From JAAYZB01 sp035379945 (lineage in GTDB: Bacteria; Bacillota_I; Bacilli_A; Izemoplasmatales; Hujiaoplasmataceae): a stretch of 64,000 nt of DNA. The notes beneath the pieces are model-generated. The model was given only the letters and a program-made list of their open reading frames with translations. It did no database searches and was not told where the DNA came from. The stretch spans positions 11,326 to 75,325 of the forward strand of contig DAOSWG010000005.1 of the NCBI GenBank assembly GCA_035379945.1, written 5' to 3'. The position numbers were made by a program, and so were the translations under genes. Shown piece by piece: positions 16,435 to 25,100 of the stretch. The first letter of the stretch is position 1. Each line of letters begins with the position of its first letter.

Positions 16435-17793
16435 TTTTATCAACAGTTTGTCGATGTCAGTTTTCTTTGTGTTGTCAGTTTGAATATCGTGGGAAATCTG
16501 TTCGATGCTGTAAATGACGGTGGAATGATCGCGGTTATTGAAGATTTGACCGATTTTTTTGTATGTAAGATCATATAGATCTTTAAGGATATACATGGCA
16601 ATTTGACGCGGGAAGACATACTGTTTTTTCCTCTTTTTAGATAAAAGGTCGACGGTCGAGATATTATAATAGGAACTGACGATGTCGAGAACGTTATTGA
16701 AATTGCTTCTTTCGATAGAATTATTTGAAATGTTTTTGGAATTGACCAAATTTTTAAGCGCATCTTGAGCGTTATTGATCGTGAATTTGTAATCAAACGC
16801 GGTGCAATAGAATAAAACCCTTTTCAGAGCGCCCTCAAGTTCACGGACGTTGTTGTCAAAGATACTGGCGATATAATCCAAAATTTCTTCAGGAATCAGT
16901 TCGGGATCGGCAGTCTCCGCTTGAAGTTTTTTCTTGAGAATCAAAATGCGATGTTCTAGATTCGGGCGATTAATATCTACTGACAGTCCCCATTCGAACC
17001 TGGAAGTAAGACGCGACATGATATCATATAATTCTTTTGCCTGGCGATCCGAAGTTATCACGATCTGTTTGTTGTTTTCTTTGAGTTTTTCAAATATCTT
17101 AAAAAATTCCAATTGGGATTGGGTTTTTCCGGATAAAAACTGGATGTCGTCAACCAGAAGAATATCCACATCCTCATATTTTTTGGAAAAATCGTCGAAA
17201 CTCTTTTTTTGAGCGGCTTTGGCATAATCCTCGATAAATTGATCAGTTTTTACGTAGAGGACCTTTTTATTCACGTTGTTTTCCAATATATAATTCCCGA
17301 CGCACTGCATCAGATGGGTTTTTCCCAAACCGACGTCACCGAATATATAAAGAGGATTGGCAACTTCGCCGGGCTGGTCAGCAACTTTCATTGCCGATGT
17401 ATAGGCAAGGCGGTTGCTTGAACCTACAACAAAATTATCGAAAGTATAAGAGTTGTTGAGTCCGGTTTTATATTTGTTTTCCAATCCTTGTTCGGGAATA
17501 TTGATTTCATAGGTGGAGGTTTTGGCAATTTCTTCGGCGGCTTGTTCCTTGGTGATAATTTTGAACATGTGCTTTTCCGAGACATGCTCGTTCAGCATGG
17601 CATTGAGTCGATTCAAGTAGAATGATTCAATTTTGCTTTTAATGAAAGAGTTAGGAGAAATAAGATAAACATAATTATTTACAACTTTAAAAACGTTGGA
17701 AATCGGAGCGAAATGCTCGTTGTAAACGTCCTCATCCAAAGTGAGTTGAAGCTGATATTTGATTTTATCCCAGATTTTTTGAAATTCTTCCAC
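16417..17793 (-). CDS. dnaA: Chromosomal replication initiator protein DnaA
   Basis: ATP-dependent origin-binding protein, 458 aa. Domain I about 1-85; the domain II linker is short. The AAA+ domain carries YTFDNFVVGSSNRLAY, Walker A GDVGLGKTHLMQ, Walker B VDILLVDDIQFLSGKTQ and VITSDRQAKEL. Domain IV at the C-terminus has the DNA-contact signature IGQIFNNRDHSTVIYSIEQI. The start is GTG, with AGAGGT 8 bases upstream. It diverges from rpmH across the origin. Confidence 0.97.
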   Translation of the reverse strand: MEEFQKIWDKIKYQLQLTLDEDVYNEHFAPISNVFKVVNNYVYLISPNSFIKSKIESFYLNRLNAMLNEHVSEKHMFKIITKEQAAEEIAKTSTYEINIPEQGLENKYKTGLNNSYTFDNFVVGSSNRLAYTSAMKVADQPGEVANPLYIFGDVGLGKTHLMQCVGNYILENNVNKKVLYVKTDQFIEDYAKAAQKKSFDDFSKKYEDVDILLVDDIQFLSGKTQSQLEFFKIFEKLKENNKQIVITSDRQAKELYDIMSRLTSRFEWGLSVDINRPNLEHRILILKKKLQAETADPELIPEEILDYIASIFDNNVRELEGALKRVLFYCTAFDYKFTINNAQDALKNLVNSKNISNNSIERSNFNNVLDIVSSYYNISTVDLLSKKRKKQYVFPRQIAMYILKDLYDLTYKKIGQIFNNRDHSTVIYSIEQISHDIQTDNTKKTDIDKLLIKCGKKG

Positions 17794-18113
17794 AGGCGGC
17801 TACCTCTATAATCCTAAATATATCATAACGCCCAACAAAAATGTGAACTATTTCTCCACAAAATTTGTGGAAAACTTCAACAAGCAAAAATCAAAGAACA
17901 AGCAAAATGTGGAAAACCACAGCCGAAAGAAGGCGAAGAAAGTGGGTTTTCCACAATTCCACTGGAAAAAACAGGACCGTAAAATGTTTAAAAAGCAAGT
18001 TGAAAAACCTTTGTTGAAAAGAAACTTAACAAGTAAAAAAAAGGAAAAAACACAAGAAACAGAAAAGTGCTTTCAAAAAATAAAAAAGGCTTTTTTCTCC
18101 AAAGCGAAAGATA
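17794..18113. other. Replication origin (oriC), dnaA-rpmH segment
   Basis: A gene-free stretch between divergent dnaA and rpmH. It holds four DnaA-box-like 9-mers: TTCTCCACA (17852-17860), TGTGGAAAA (17866-17874 and 17908-17916) and TTTTCCACA (17947-17955). The plus strand from about 17870 to 18110 is strongly purine-rich. Gene context (dnaA, dnaN, rpmH, gyrBA and recF close by) and the boxes support oriC; strand composition across the site was not computed. Confidence 0.85.
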
Positions 18114-18142
18114 TTGACTTCTTTTTGAAAATCCCGTATAAT
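18114..18142 (+). promoter_or_regulatory. Consensus sigma-A promoter for rpmH
   Basis: TTGACT at 18114-18119 and TATAAT at 18137-18142 with a 17-base spacer, about 42 bases before the rpmH start. It is the closest match to the vegetative consensus in the window. Confidence 0.92.
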
Positions 18143-18183
18143 TATGTAGCATGGCTTAGGAACAAGCTTTGGAGGTGTCACCA

Positions 18184-18342
18184 ATGACTAAAAGAACTTA
18201 TCAACCGAGCAAGATCAAAAGAATCAGAACCCATGGTTTCAGAGCCAGAATGGAATCTGCGAACGGCAGAAAAGTACTGGCAAGAAGAAGAGCCAAAGGA
18301 CGTTATTCCTTGACGGTTTCCGATCAGTCCACATCCAAATAA
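18184..18342 (+). CDS. rpmH: Ribosomal protein bL34
   Basis: A very basic 52 aa protein of the large ribosomal subunit. It reads MTKRTYQPSKIKRIRTHGFR and continues to the conserved core GRKVLARRRAKGR. The first codons and core are clear bL34 features. The C-terminal tail after KGR (YSLTVSDQSTSK) is several residues longer than the usual ending. GGAGGTG at 18171-18177 precedes the ATG. It is transcribed away from oriC with rnpA and yidC. Confidence 0.97.
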   Translation: MTKRTYQPSKIKRIRTHGFRARMESANGRKVLARRRAKGRYSLTVSDQSTSK

Positions 18343-18371
18343 TTTCATAACCAATTTATATTAAAACCTGT

Positions 18372-18405
18372 AATCACCTGAATATAATATATTTTGGTGA
18401 TTTTT
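18372..18405 (+). terminator. Hairpin with T-rich tail between rpmH and rnpA
   Basis: AATCACC pairs with GGTGATT across an AT-rich 17-base loop, then TTTGTTTTT. It is likely a partial terminator that makes rpmH message more abundant than rnpA; that role is inferred. Confidence 0.6.
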
Positions 18406-18428
18406 GTTTTTAAAGGGGATGAACCGGG

Positions 18429-18755
18429 TTGGAAAAGGCATACCGCATCAAAAAAAATCAAGAAATAGACGCGCTGGTCAAACAAAGAAATAGCGCGGCC
18501 AACGGTTTTTTCGTAGTGTACGCCGCAGTCAACAAGATCGATCATTTTCGTTTTGCCGTCAGCGTATCAAAAAAATATGGAAACGCCGTTGAGCGGAACA
18601 AAATGAAAAGAAGAATCAGAGAAATAACCAGACAAGCAAACATAACGGCTAAAACCGACTTTTTGATTGTCGCGAAACCAACTGCCCGAAAACTAGATTT
18701 TAAGGAAATCAAAGACAATTTAACGCCTTTGTTTGTCAAGGCAAAAATAACATAA
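18429..18755 (+). CDS. rnpA: Ribonuclease P protein component
   Basis: Basic protein subunit that supports RNase P RNA in 5' maturation of tRNA. It is 108 aa, normal for the family. The central FVVYAAVNKIDHFRFAVSVSKKYGNAVERNKMKRRIREI carries the RNR signature (ERNKMKRR). The start is TTG at 18429 with AAGGGGAT about ten bases upstream. It follows rpmH, as in most bacteria. Confidence 0.95.
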   Translation: MEKAYRIKKNQEIDALVKQRNSAANGFFVVYAAVNKIDHFRFAVSVSKKYGNAVERNKMKRRIREITRQANITAKTDFLIVAKPTARKLDFKEIKDNLTPLFVKAKIT

Positions 18756-18769
18756 AGGATAGGAATGAC

Positions 18770-19861
18770 ATGAAAAAAACCAAAATCATTGCTGCAATTT
18801 TGCTATTTGTGTTGGTATTTGCTCTCTCTGCGTGCGGCAGCAAAGCCGAAGTCAGCTATGAGAATTATACCAGCATCGTCACGGTTTCTGAAGATGAAAC
18901 AAATGCCACGTCCTACTATGAAGCGATCAATCTGCTGGGAACTCCAAGTGACGAGAGCGGTTATGCTAACGGAGACGGAGTCGTTGTTTGGTCAACTGAT
19001 ACCGCCACCGTCACAGTCACGTTTACAACTTATAAAGCTGTCAGTAAAACCCAGGAAGGACTAAGCGCTTCCGGCACCCTTCTTCCGATCGGAGAAAAAG
19101 ATTCATGGACGGAATGGGTTGTCATGGTTGTGGCCAAATTCACATTCTATGCCAGCAACCTTTTCGGTTTATTGGGCGAAACTTATTACTACTGGCTCGG
19201 ACTACTGATAATGACCCTTGTGATCAGAACCTTGGCCTGGCCGATTTATTCCAAGAGCAACGACATGACACTGAAAATGCAGATTGCCCAGCCGGAAATA
19301 ACAAGGATTCAGGAAAAATACAAAGGAAGATCCGATCAAGCCTCGCAACAACGCATGCAGATGGAAACAATGGAAGTTTATCGAAAATACAAGATCAACT
19401 TCTTCGGATGTTTGATGCCTTTGTTGCAAATGCCGATATTCATCGCCATGTACACCGTGGTTAGACGGTTCCCCATCACGCCGGTATCGGCTTTCGGAAA
19501 TACCGACGCGATAATGAATTACAATTTCCTTTGGACGGATCTTGGCAATACCGGTTTCTGGGAAAATCTCCCATTGGCGCTGGTTGTTGTGGCAACTATG
19601 ATGTTGAGCCAATGGCTGATTCAAAAACAAACGAGAAAAAACCAGAAGGTAAACAAGTACCAAAACAGCCAAGCCCAGCAAAGCCAGAAAATGATGAAAT
19701 ATATGAACTATTTCATGGTATTGATGATGGGGTATATCGCCATAAGCAATGCCGGTATCGCGTTTTACTGGATTCTTGGTAACTCATATCAACTGTTGCA
19801 AAGTTATCTGAGCCGCCGAAACATTGAAAGCAAACAAGAAAAAATGAGAAGCAAATTCTAA
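18770..19861 (+). CDS. yidC: YidC/OxaA membrane insertase with extra N-terminal lipoprotein domain
   Basis: Inserts and folds membrane proteins, alone or with SecYEG. It is 363 aa, about 100 longer than typical Gram-positive YidC. The signal is a lipoprotein type ending LSAC (Cys at about 22). Residues about 24-100 form an added extracytoplasmic stretch (EAINLLGTPSDESGYANGDG, then a V-V-W and a T-V-T-F strand and VSKTQEGLS), resembling SmpA/BamE- or BLIP-like small domains. The insertase follows: five hydrophobic segments, the hydrophilic-groove Arg in LIMTLVIRTLAWPIY, and the basic loop QPEITRIQEKYKGR. It sits between rnpA and jag, as usual. Confidence 0.93.
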   Translation: MKKTKIIAAILLFVLVFALSACGSKAEVSYENYTSIVTVSEDETNATSYYEAINLLGTPSDESGYANGDGVVVWSTDTATVTVTFTTYKAVSKTQEGLSASGTLLPIGEKDSWTEWVVMVVAKFTFYASNLFGLLGETYYYWLGLLIMTLVIRTLAWPIYSKSNDMTLKMQIAQPEITRIQEKYKGRSDQASQQRMQMETMEVYRKYKINFFGCLMPLLQMPIFIAMYTVVRRFPITPVSAFGNTDAIMNYNFLWTDLGNTGFWENLPLALVVVATMMLSQWLIQKQTRKNQKVNKYQNSQAQQSQKMMKYMNYFMVLMMGYIAISNAGIAFYWILGNSYQLLQSYLSRRNIESKQEKMRSKF

Positions 19862-19877
19862 AGGAGATGGACATCGA

Positions 19878-20498
19878 ATGAAATCAATCCAATTTGAGGC
19901 CAAAACCCTTAATGAATCCACATACAAATACGCAGCCGAAGAGTTGCATGTGAATCGTAAATACGTCGACTTGCAGGTGGTTGAGGAAAAAAAGAGTATT
20001 CTTGGATTAAACAAGACTTACATTGTAGAAGCCAAAATCAAGTTTGATCCCCTACGCGACGGAATCGAATATCTCAAAGAAATATTGACCGCCATGGAAA
20101 TCGAAGCCATCGTCGAGGCAAAAGCCGAAGAGGAAAGACAATTGACCTTTTCGATTGACGCCAAAGAAAATCCTCTTCTTATCGGCAAAAACGGGAAAAC
20201 CCTGGATGCGGTTCAGACTCTGATAAAAAACTTTGTCAATCTTTTCACTGACGAGTATTATGTTGTTTCCGTCGATGTTGGCGGATATAAAAATCAGAAG
20301 AAAAAGCAATTGGAGATTTTGGCCACTAAAACCGCAAAAGAAGTTGCTAGGACGAAAGTGCCCGCCAAACTCGGGAAAATGAATGCTTACGAGCGTAGAA
20401 TCATCCATACGAAATTAGCGGACTGGCGCGATGTCATCACCGAATCCGAAGGCGAAGAGCCAAACCGTTACGTCGTAATCAAACCCAAGAATAAATAG
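19878..20498 (+). CDS. jag: Jag/KhpB RNA-binding protein
   Basis: A 206 aa protein with a Jag-N domain (about 1-50), a KH-type domain around PLLIGKNGKTLDAVQTLIKNFVN (residues about 95-120) and a C-terminal R3H domain (NAYERRIIHTKLADWRDV). Relatives bind RNA in the cytoplasm and influence cell division and envelope growth in Firmicutes. Strong AAAGGAGATG upstream of the ATG. It follows yidC, the standard pairing. Confidence 0.94.
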   Translation: MKSIQFEAKTLNESTYKYAAEELHVNRKYVDLQVVEEKKSILGLNKTYIVEAKIKFDPLRDGIEYLKEILTAMEIEAIVEAKAEEERQLTFSIDAKENPLLIGKNGKTLDAVQTLIKNFVNLFTDEYYVVSVDVGGYKNQKKKQLEILATKTAKEVARTKVPAKLGKMNAYERRIIHTKLADWRDVITESEGEEPNRYVVIKPKNK

Positions 20499-20499
20499 C

Positions 20500-21051
20500 A
20501 TGAAGCGCATGATTGTCGGATTGGGCAACCCGGGAAGAAAGTATGCCAAAACAAGGCATAATGTCGGATTCATGTGCCTTGATGCCTATGCAAAAACAAA
20601 GAAAGCCAAGTTCTCCAAAGAAACAAAATTCATGGGAGAAGTGTTGACTATAGGAGAAACCATATTTCTGAAGCCAAAAACTTTCATGAATCTGTCGGGA
20701 AACTCCGTCAAAGCGGTTGCGGGATTTTACAAGATTCCGGTTGAGGAAATAATGGTGATATCCGATGACATGGATCTTCCGCTTGCAAAAATTCGCCTAA
20801 GAGAAAAAGGCGGATCCGGAGGGCACAACGGACTCAAATCAATCATCTCGCAAATGGGAACCGAAGCATTCAAACGGGTTAGAATCGGAATTGGACACAG
20901 CGAAGAAAATGATACGGTAGACTATGTGCTAAGCGGATTTTCCAAAGCGGAAAGTAAAATGTTAGATGATACCATCATAGAGTGCACGGGAATAATCGAT
21001 GACTTCCAGAACGGAAAACCATTCGAAGAAACGATGAACAGATATAATTGA
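20500..21051 (+). CDS. pth: Peptidyl-tRNA hydrolase
   Basis: Releases peptides from prematurely dissociated peptidyl-tRNA. It is 183 aa. Motifs: GLGNPGRKYAKTRHNVGFM (catalytic His in RHN), LKPKTFMNLSGNSV, VISDDMDLPLAKIRLREKGGSGGHNGLKSI. It starts one base after the jag stop and ends in a strong terminator, so it closes the rpmH-rnpA-yidC-jag-pth run. Confidence 0.96.
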   Translation: MKRMIVGLGNPGRKYAKTRHNVGFMCLDAYAKTKKAKFSKETKFMGEVLTIGETIFLKPKTFMNLSGNSVKAVAGFYKIPVEEIMVISDDMDLPLAKIRLREKGGSGGHNGLKSIISQMGTEAFKRVRIGIGHSEENDTVDYVLSGFSKAESKMLDDTIIECTGIIDDFQNGKPFEETMNRYN

Positions 21052-21077
21052 AAACCGTCGAAACAGACGGTTTTTTT
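21052..21077 (+). terminator. Terminator after pth
   Basis: AAACCGTC pairs with GACGGTTT around GAAACA, followed by a run of T. It begins right after the pth stop. Confidence 0.92.
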
Positions 21078-21114
21078 GTTTGAAAATACACGACGCTTTT
21101 TTTCGCGTCACTAT

Positions 21115-21125
21115 GATGGTATAAT
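21115..21125 (+). promoter_or_regulatory. Extended -10 promoter for the SDR gene
   Basis: GATGGTATAAT, 30 bases before the ATG at 21156; TG precedes the perfect -10 by one base. Confidence 0.65.
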
Positions 21126-21155
21126 GTCAATAGAAGACGAAGGAGTTGTTTTGCC

Positions 21156-22075
21156 ATGGAAGGGAAACCGTTTGTTTTGATTACCGGAGCGTCTAGCGGT
21201 ATCGGAAGAGAACTTGCGAGAGGGTTGGCAAAAAAAGGATACAACGTGATTTTGGTTGCCAGGAGAGCAGAAAGACTAGAAGAGTTGAAAATAGAATTGA
21301 CATCCAATTATAGAACTGATGTTGTGATCAAAGCGATGGATATCTCCTTGCCTGAAAACACTCAAAAGCTTTATGACGAGACAATAACTTATAAGCCCTT
21401 GATCGTTATCAACAACGCCGGCTTCGGACAATATGGCTCATTTGAAGAAATTCCTCCGGAAAAAGAAAGCGAAATGATAAGACTGAATATTGATTCACTT
21501 TCTCGGTTAACCAAACTATTCGCTTCGGGAATGGAACGGGGCCTCATCTTGAATGTGGCAAGTATGGCGGCATTTTTACCAACTCCGTTGATGGCGGCAT
21601 ACGCGGCTTCAAAGGCGTTCGTACTCAATTATTCCCTCGCCGCCAATAGTGAACTGGTCCAACAGAAAAAACCCGTGAGAATTAAAATACTTTGCCCGGG
21701 TCCGGTGGAAACCGAATTTGCCGATGTAGCGAGAGTCAAAACCGCCTTTAAAGGAATAACACCAAAAAAATGTGCAGAGATAGCGATAAGAAATCTTGAT
21801 AACAAAAAAACAATCATCATNNNNNNNNNNNNNNNNNNNNNNNNNNNNNNNNNNNNNNNNNNNNNNNNNNNNNNNNNNNNNNNNNNNNNNNNNNNNNNNN
21901 NNNNNNNNNNNNNNNNNNNNAAAAATGTGCAGAGATAGCGATAAGAAATCTTGATAACAAAAAAACAATCATCATCCCAGGAATGCTTATGAAGATTGCC
22001 AGAGTCGCTCTAAGGATTTTTCCAAAGAAAACAGTCATGGCAATTTCGTATAGATATCAAAAGAAAAAACGTTAG
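21156..22075 (+). CDS. Short-chain dehydrogenase/reductase, split by a false assembly gap
   Basis: NAD(P)-dependent oxidoreductase of the classical SDR family: cofactor loop TGASSGIGREL, NNAGFGQYG, catalytic Ser region LNVASMAAFLP, YAASK with active Tyr/Lys, and CPGPVETEF. The closest pattern is the DltE/YqjQ-like group; the substrate is unknown. The run of N at 21821-21920 is spurious, because the 55 bases before it (21766-21820) recur exactly after it (21921-21975). Removing one copy plus the Ns gives an uninterrupted frame of about 254 codons ending at TAG 22073-22075, with a basic tail (YRYQKKKR). AAGGAG precedes the ATG. Confidence 0.88.
21821..21920. other. Assembly gap (100 N), not real missing sequence
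   Basis: The 55 bases on the left (21766-21820) and on the right (21921-21975) are identical. Two contigs sharing a k-mer-length end were scaffolded with a default 100-N spacer instead of being merged. Confidence 0.95.
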
Positions 22076-22106
22076 AAAACAAAACATGAATATCAGTTAT
22101 ACCCCC

Positions 22107-22126
22107 GGCGAGTCGCGAGACTCGCC
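22107..22126. promoter_or_regulatory. GNRA-loop hairpin before mfd
   Basis: GGCGAGTC pairs perfectly with GACTCGCC around a GCGA tetraloop, 18 bases before the mfd start. There is no T-run on either side, so it is not a standard terminator. It could stabilise or tune the mfd message; no function is proven. Confidence 0.55.
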
Positions 22127-22144
22127 AAAACGACGTGAGGTAAA

Positions 22145-25100
22145 ATGATGGAAAAAATTTTAGATTTTCTGGAAACAAAAAAAGAATTCAAAGAGTTTTC
22201 GGAAGCAATCAAACAACAAGGCAAAGCGATACAAATCAGCAACACAACCGAAGAGGGCGGAATGTTTTTGGTTTTGTCGGCACACAAACAGGCCGGCGGG
22301 CCGATCGTTGTTGTGACCCCCAACCTTTATCACGCCCAGATTGTTTATGATAAACTTTCCGCAGCCCTTGATCCAGAAGAAGTTTTATTCTTCCCGCAAG
22401 ACGAATTCATTACCAGCGAGATGCTGGTCTCGTCTTGGGAATTTCGCATTGAAAGAATCAACACGATAAAGCGTCTGATTGAAAACAACAACGCAATAGT
22501 CGTGACCCATCTCCCAGGACTGATCAAACCTCAACTGGAGCCAGAAGCGTGGAAAAACGCCATGTTTAGCCTTTGCATAAAACAGGAAATATCAATAGAC
22601 AAACTTAGTTCAAAATTGATCATGTCTGGTTATTCCCACGAATACACGGTTGAAAAAATGGGAGACTTTAGTGTCAGGGGAGGAATAGTCGACGTCTTTC
22701 CGTTAGGAGAAAAAACCCCGGTCAGATTAGATTTCTTCGGAGACGAAATCGATACGATGAAACGGTTCGATATTGAATCGCAAAGATCACAGGAATCGTG
22801 CGAAAAGATCGATGTTATGCCAATGACAGAATTGTTTTTCGATGACAAAGGGTTAAAAACCATAAAAAACGAAGTTAAAACAATAATCAGGGACAAAAAA
22901 CTATCTTCGGAAGCAATCGAAAAGATTGATGCGGATTTAGAAAGTTTGGAAAGACGTGAAGATTTGGAGAGGCTTTCCAGATACCAGAAGTTTCTATTTG
23001 GCCAACAAAATACAATTCTGGATTTTATCCCTAAAAGCACAGTTTTCTTTTTTGATTTTCATAGATTCAACGGGCAATATGACGACTTGAAACAAGATCT
23101 TCTGGACTGGATTGAGAACGCCGGAGACTATGCAAAAATGGGATTCGATTTTTTCGTGCCTTTGGAAAATATAAAGATTGAAAAACCAATTTATGTGGAT
23201 TATCTTCGGGAAGAAACGCGGCTGCAAAACATAAAAAAAATTTCAATCGCAGCCAATGAACCGCTAAAATTCGAAGGAAATATAAATCTGGTCTTGAACG
23301 AGTTGAGATCTCTCGCGGGACAACGGACACTTGTGATAGCTTTGGAATCATATAAGTCCAGAACCGAGATGTGCGAGTTGCTTTCCGACAACAAACTGGA
23401 TTATGTCCTAACCGGAGATACTGAAAGGCTTAAAGAAAATTCCATAAACATTATCGTGTCCGACCGATGCTTCGACTTTGCGTCGGAGGCGTTCGGGTTG
23501 ACGGTGATTACTGAAAAATCCATTAACAAAAAGCAGACTTCGAAGCGCAAGGGAAAATACCTTTCCGCTTTCGATTCAAGCAAGCGGCTAGCATCTGTCA
23601 ATGATTTGAAACCAGGCGATTATGTCGTTCATTATGATTACGGGATCGGTCGTTTTCTGGATATAAAAACAATGGAACTTGGCAATACTAGAAACGACTA
23701 TATACATATCGAATATCGAGATGGCGACAAGCTGTATATTCCCTTGGAGTCATTTTCTGACTTGCAGAAATATGCCGGAAGCGAAGGGTTTGTTCCCAGA
23801 CTATCTAAACTGGGCGGATCGGATTGGAACAAGGCTAAACAAAGAGTCAGAAGCAAAGCCGGAGATATTGCCGAAAGACTGATCAGACTTTATTCACAGA
23901 GAGAAAAAGCTAAAGGGTATTCTTTCCGACCAAACGCGGAATTGGAATCGGAATTGGAAATCGACTTTCCTTATGAAGAGACCCGCGATCAAAACAAAGC
24001 AATAAAAGAGGTGTTTTCCGATATGGAATCGCCACGACCGATGGATAGACTGTTATGTGGCGATGTTGGATTTGGCAAAACCGAAATAGCCTTAAGGGCG
24101 GCGTTCAGAGCAGTTTTGAATAATAAACAAGTTGCATATCTTGCTCCGACGACCGTTTTATCCAAACAACATTTTCAAACCTTTACTTCGCGATTGGAAA
24201 AATACGGAGTCAATATAGTGTTGCTTAATCGATTTGTCACCGGTAAGGCGCAAAAGCAAATCTTAACCGGATTGGAAAACGGGAGCATCGACATTGTGAT
24301 AGGAACCCATAGGGTTTTGGGAAAAGACGTAGCATTCAAAGATTTGGGTTTGTTGATTGTCGATGAAGAACAAAGATTTGGCGTTCAGCATAAAGAAAAA
24401 ATAAAGGAGTTCAAAGTTAATGTTGATGTGCTATCCTTATCCGCAACTCCGATACCGAGAACTTTGCAAATGGCTATCATGGGAGTAAAAAGCATGAGCC
24501 TTCTCGAAAGCGCGCCAGAGAATAGATATCCGATACAAACATATGTCATAGAAAGAAACGATGCCGTGATTAAAGATGCAATAGAAAGAGAATTGGCTCG
24601 CGAAGGACAAGTATATTATTTGTACAATAGGGTGGATGACATTGAAAACATTGCGATAAAAATTCAAAAACTCGTTCCAGAAGCCCGTGTTTGCATCGCC
24701 CATGGGCAGATGCACAAACTGGAATTGGAAGCCGTAATCGACGATTTTATCGACCGCAAAACCGATGTTTTGGTAGCAACCACAATTATTGAAACCGGAA
24801 TAGATATTCCCAACGTCAACACTCTGATCATACATGATGCCGATAAACTTGGACTAGCGCAATTGTATCAGATCCGGGGAAGAGTGGGAAGAAGCGATAG
24901 AATAGCATACGCATATCTGATGTTTAAAAAGGATCGAGTTTTGACCGAGGACGCCGAGAAACGGTTGAAGGTGATCAAAGAATTCACAGAACTCGGAAGC
25001 GGCTTCAAAATCGCAGTACGGGATCTGTCAATCCGCGGAGCGGGAGACGTTCTTGGAAGCGAGCAATCCGGATTTATAGATTCGGTTGGGGTTGATATGT

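Noticed and set aside
17871..18112. Repeat-like purine-rich blocks as a CRISPR or tandem repeat
   Set aside because: No repeated unit with constant spacing; the blocks share composition only.
17843..18187. A 114-codon plus-strand open frame between dnaA and rpmH
   Set aside because: Lys-rich composition arises from the purine-rich origin strand; it covers the DnaA boxes and the rpmH promoter and has no binding site.
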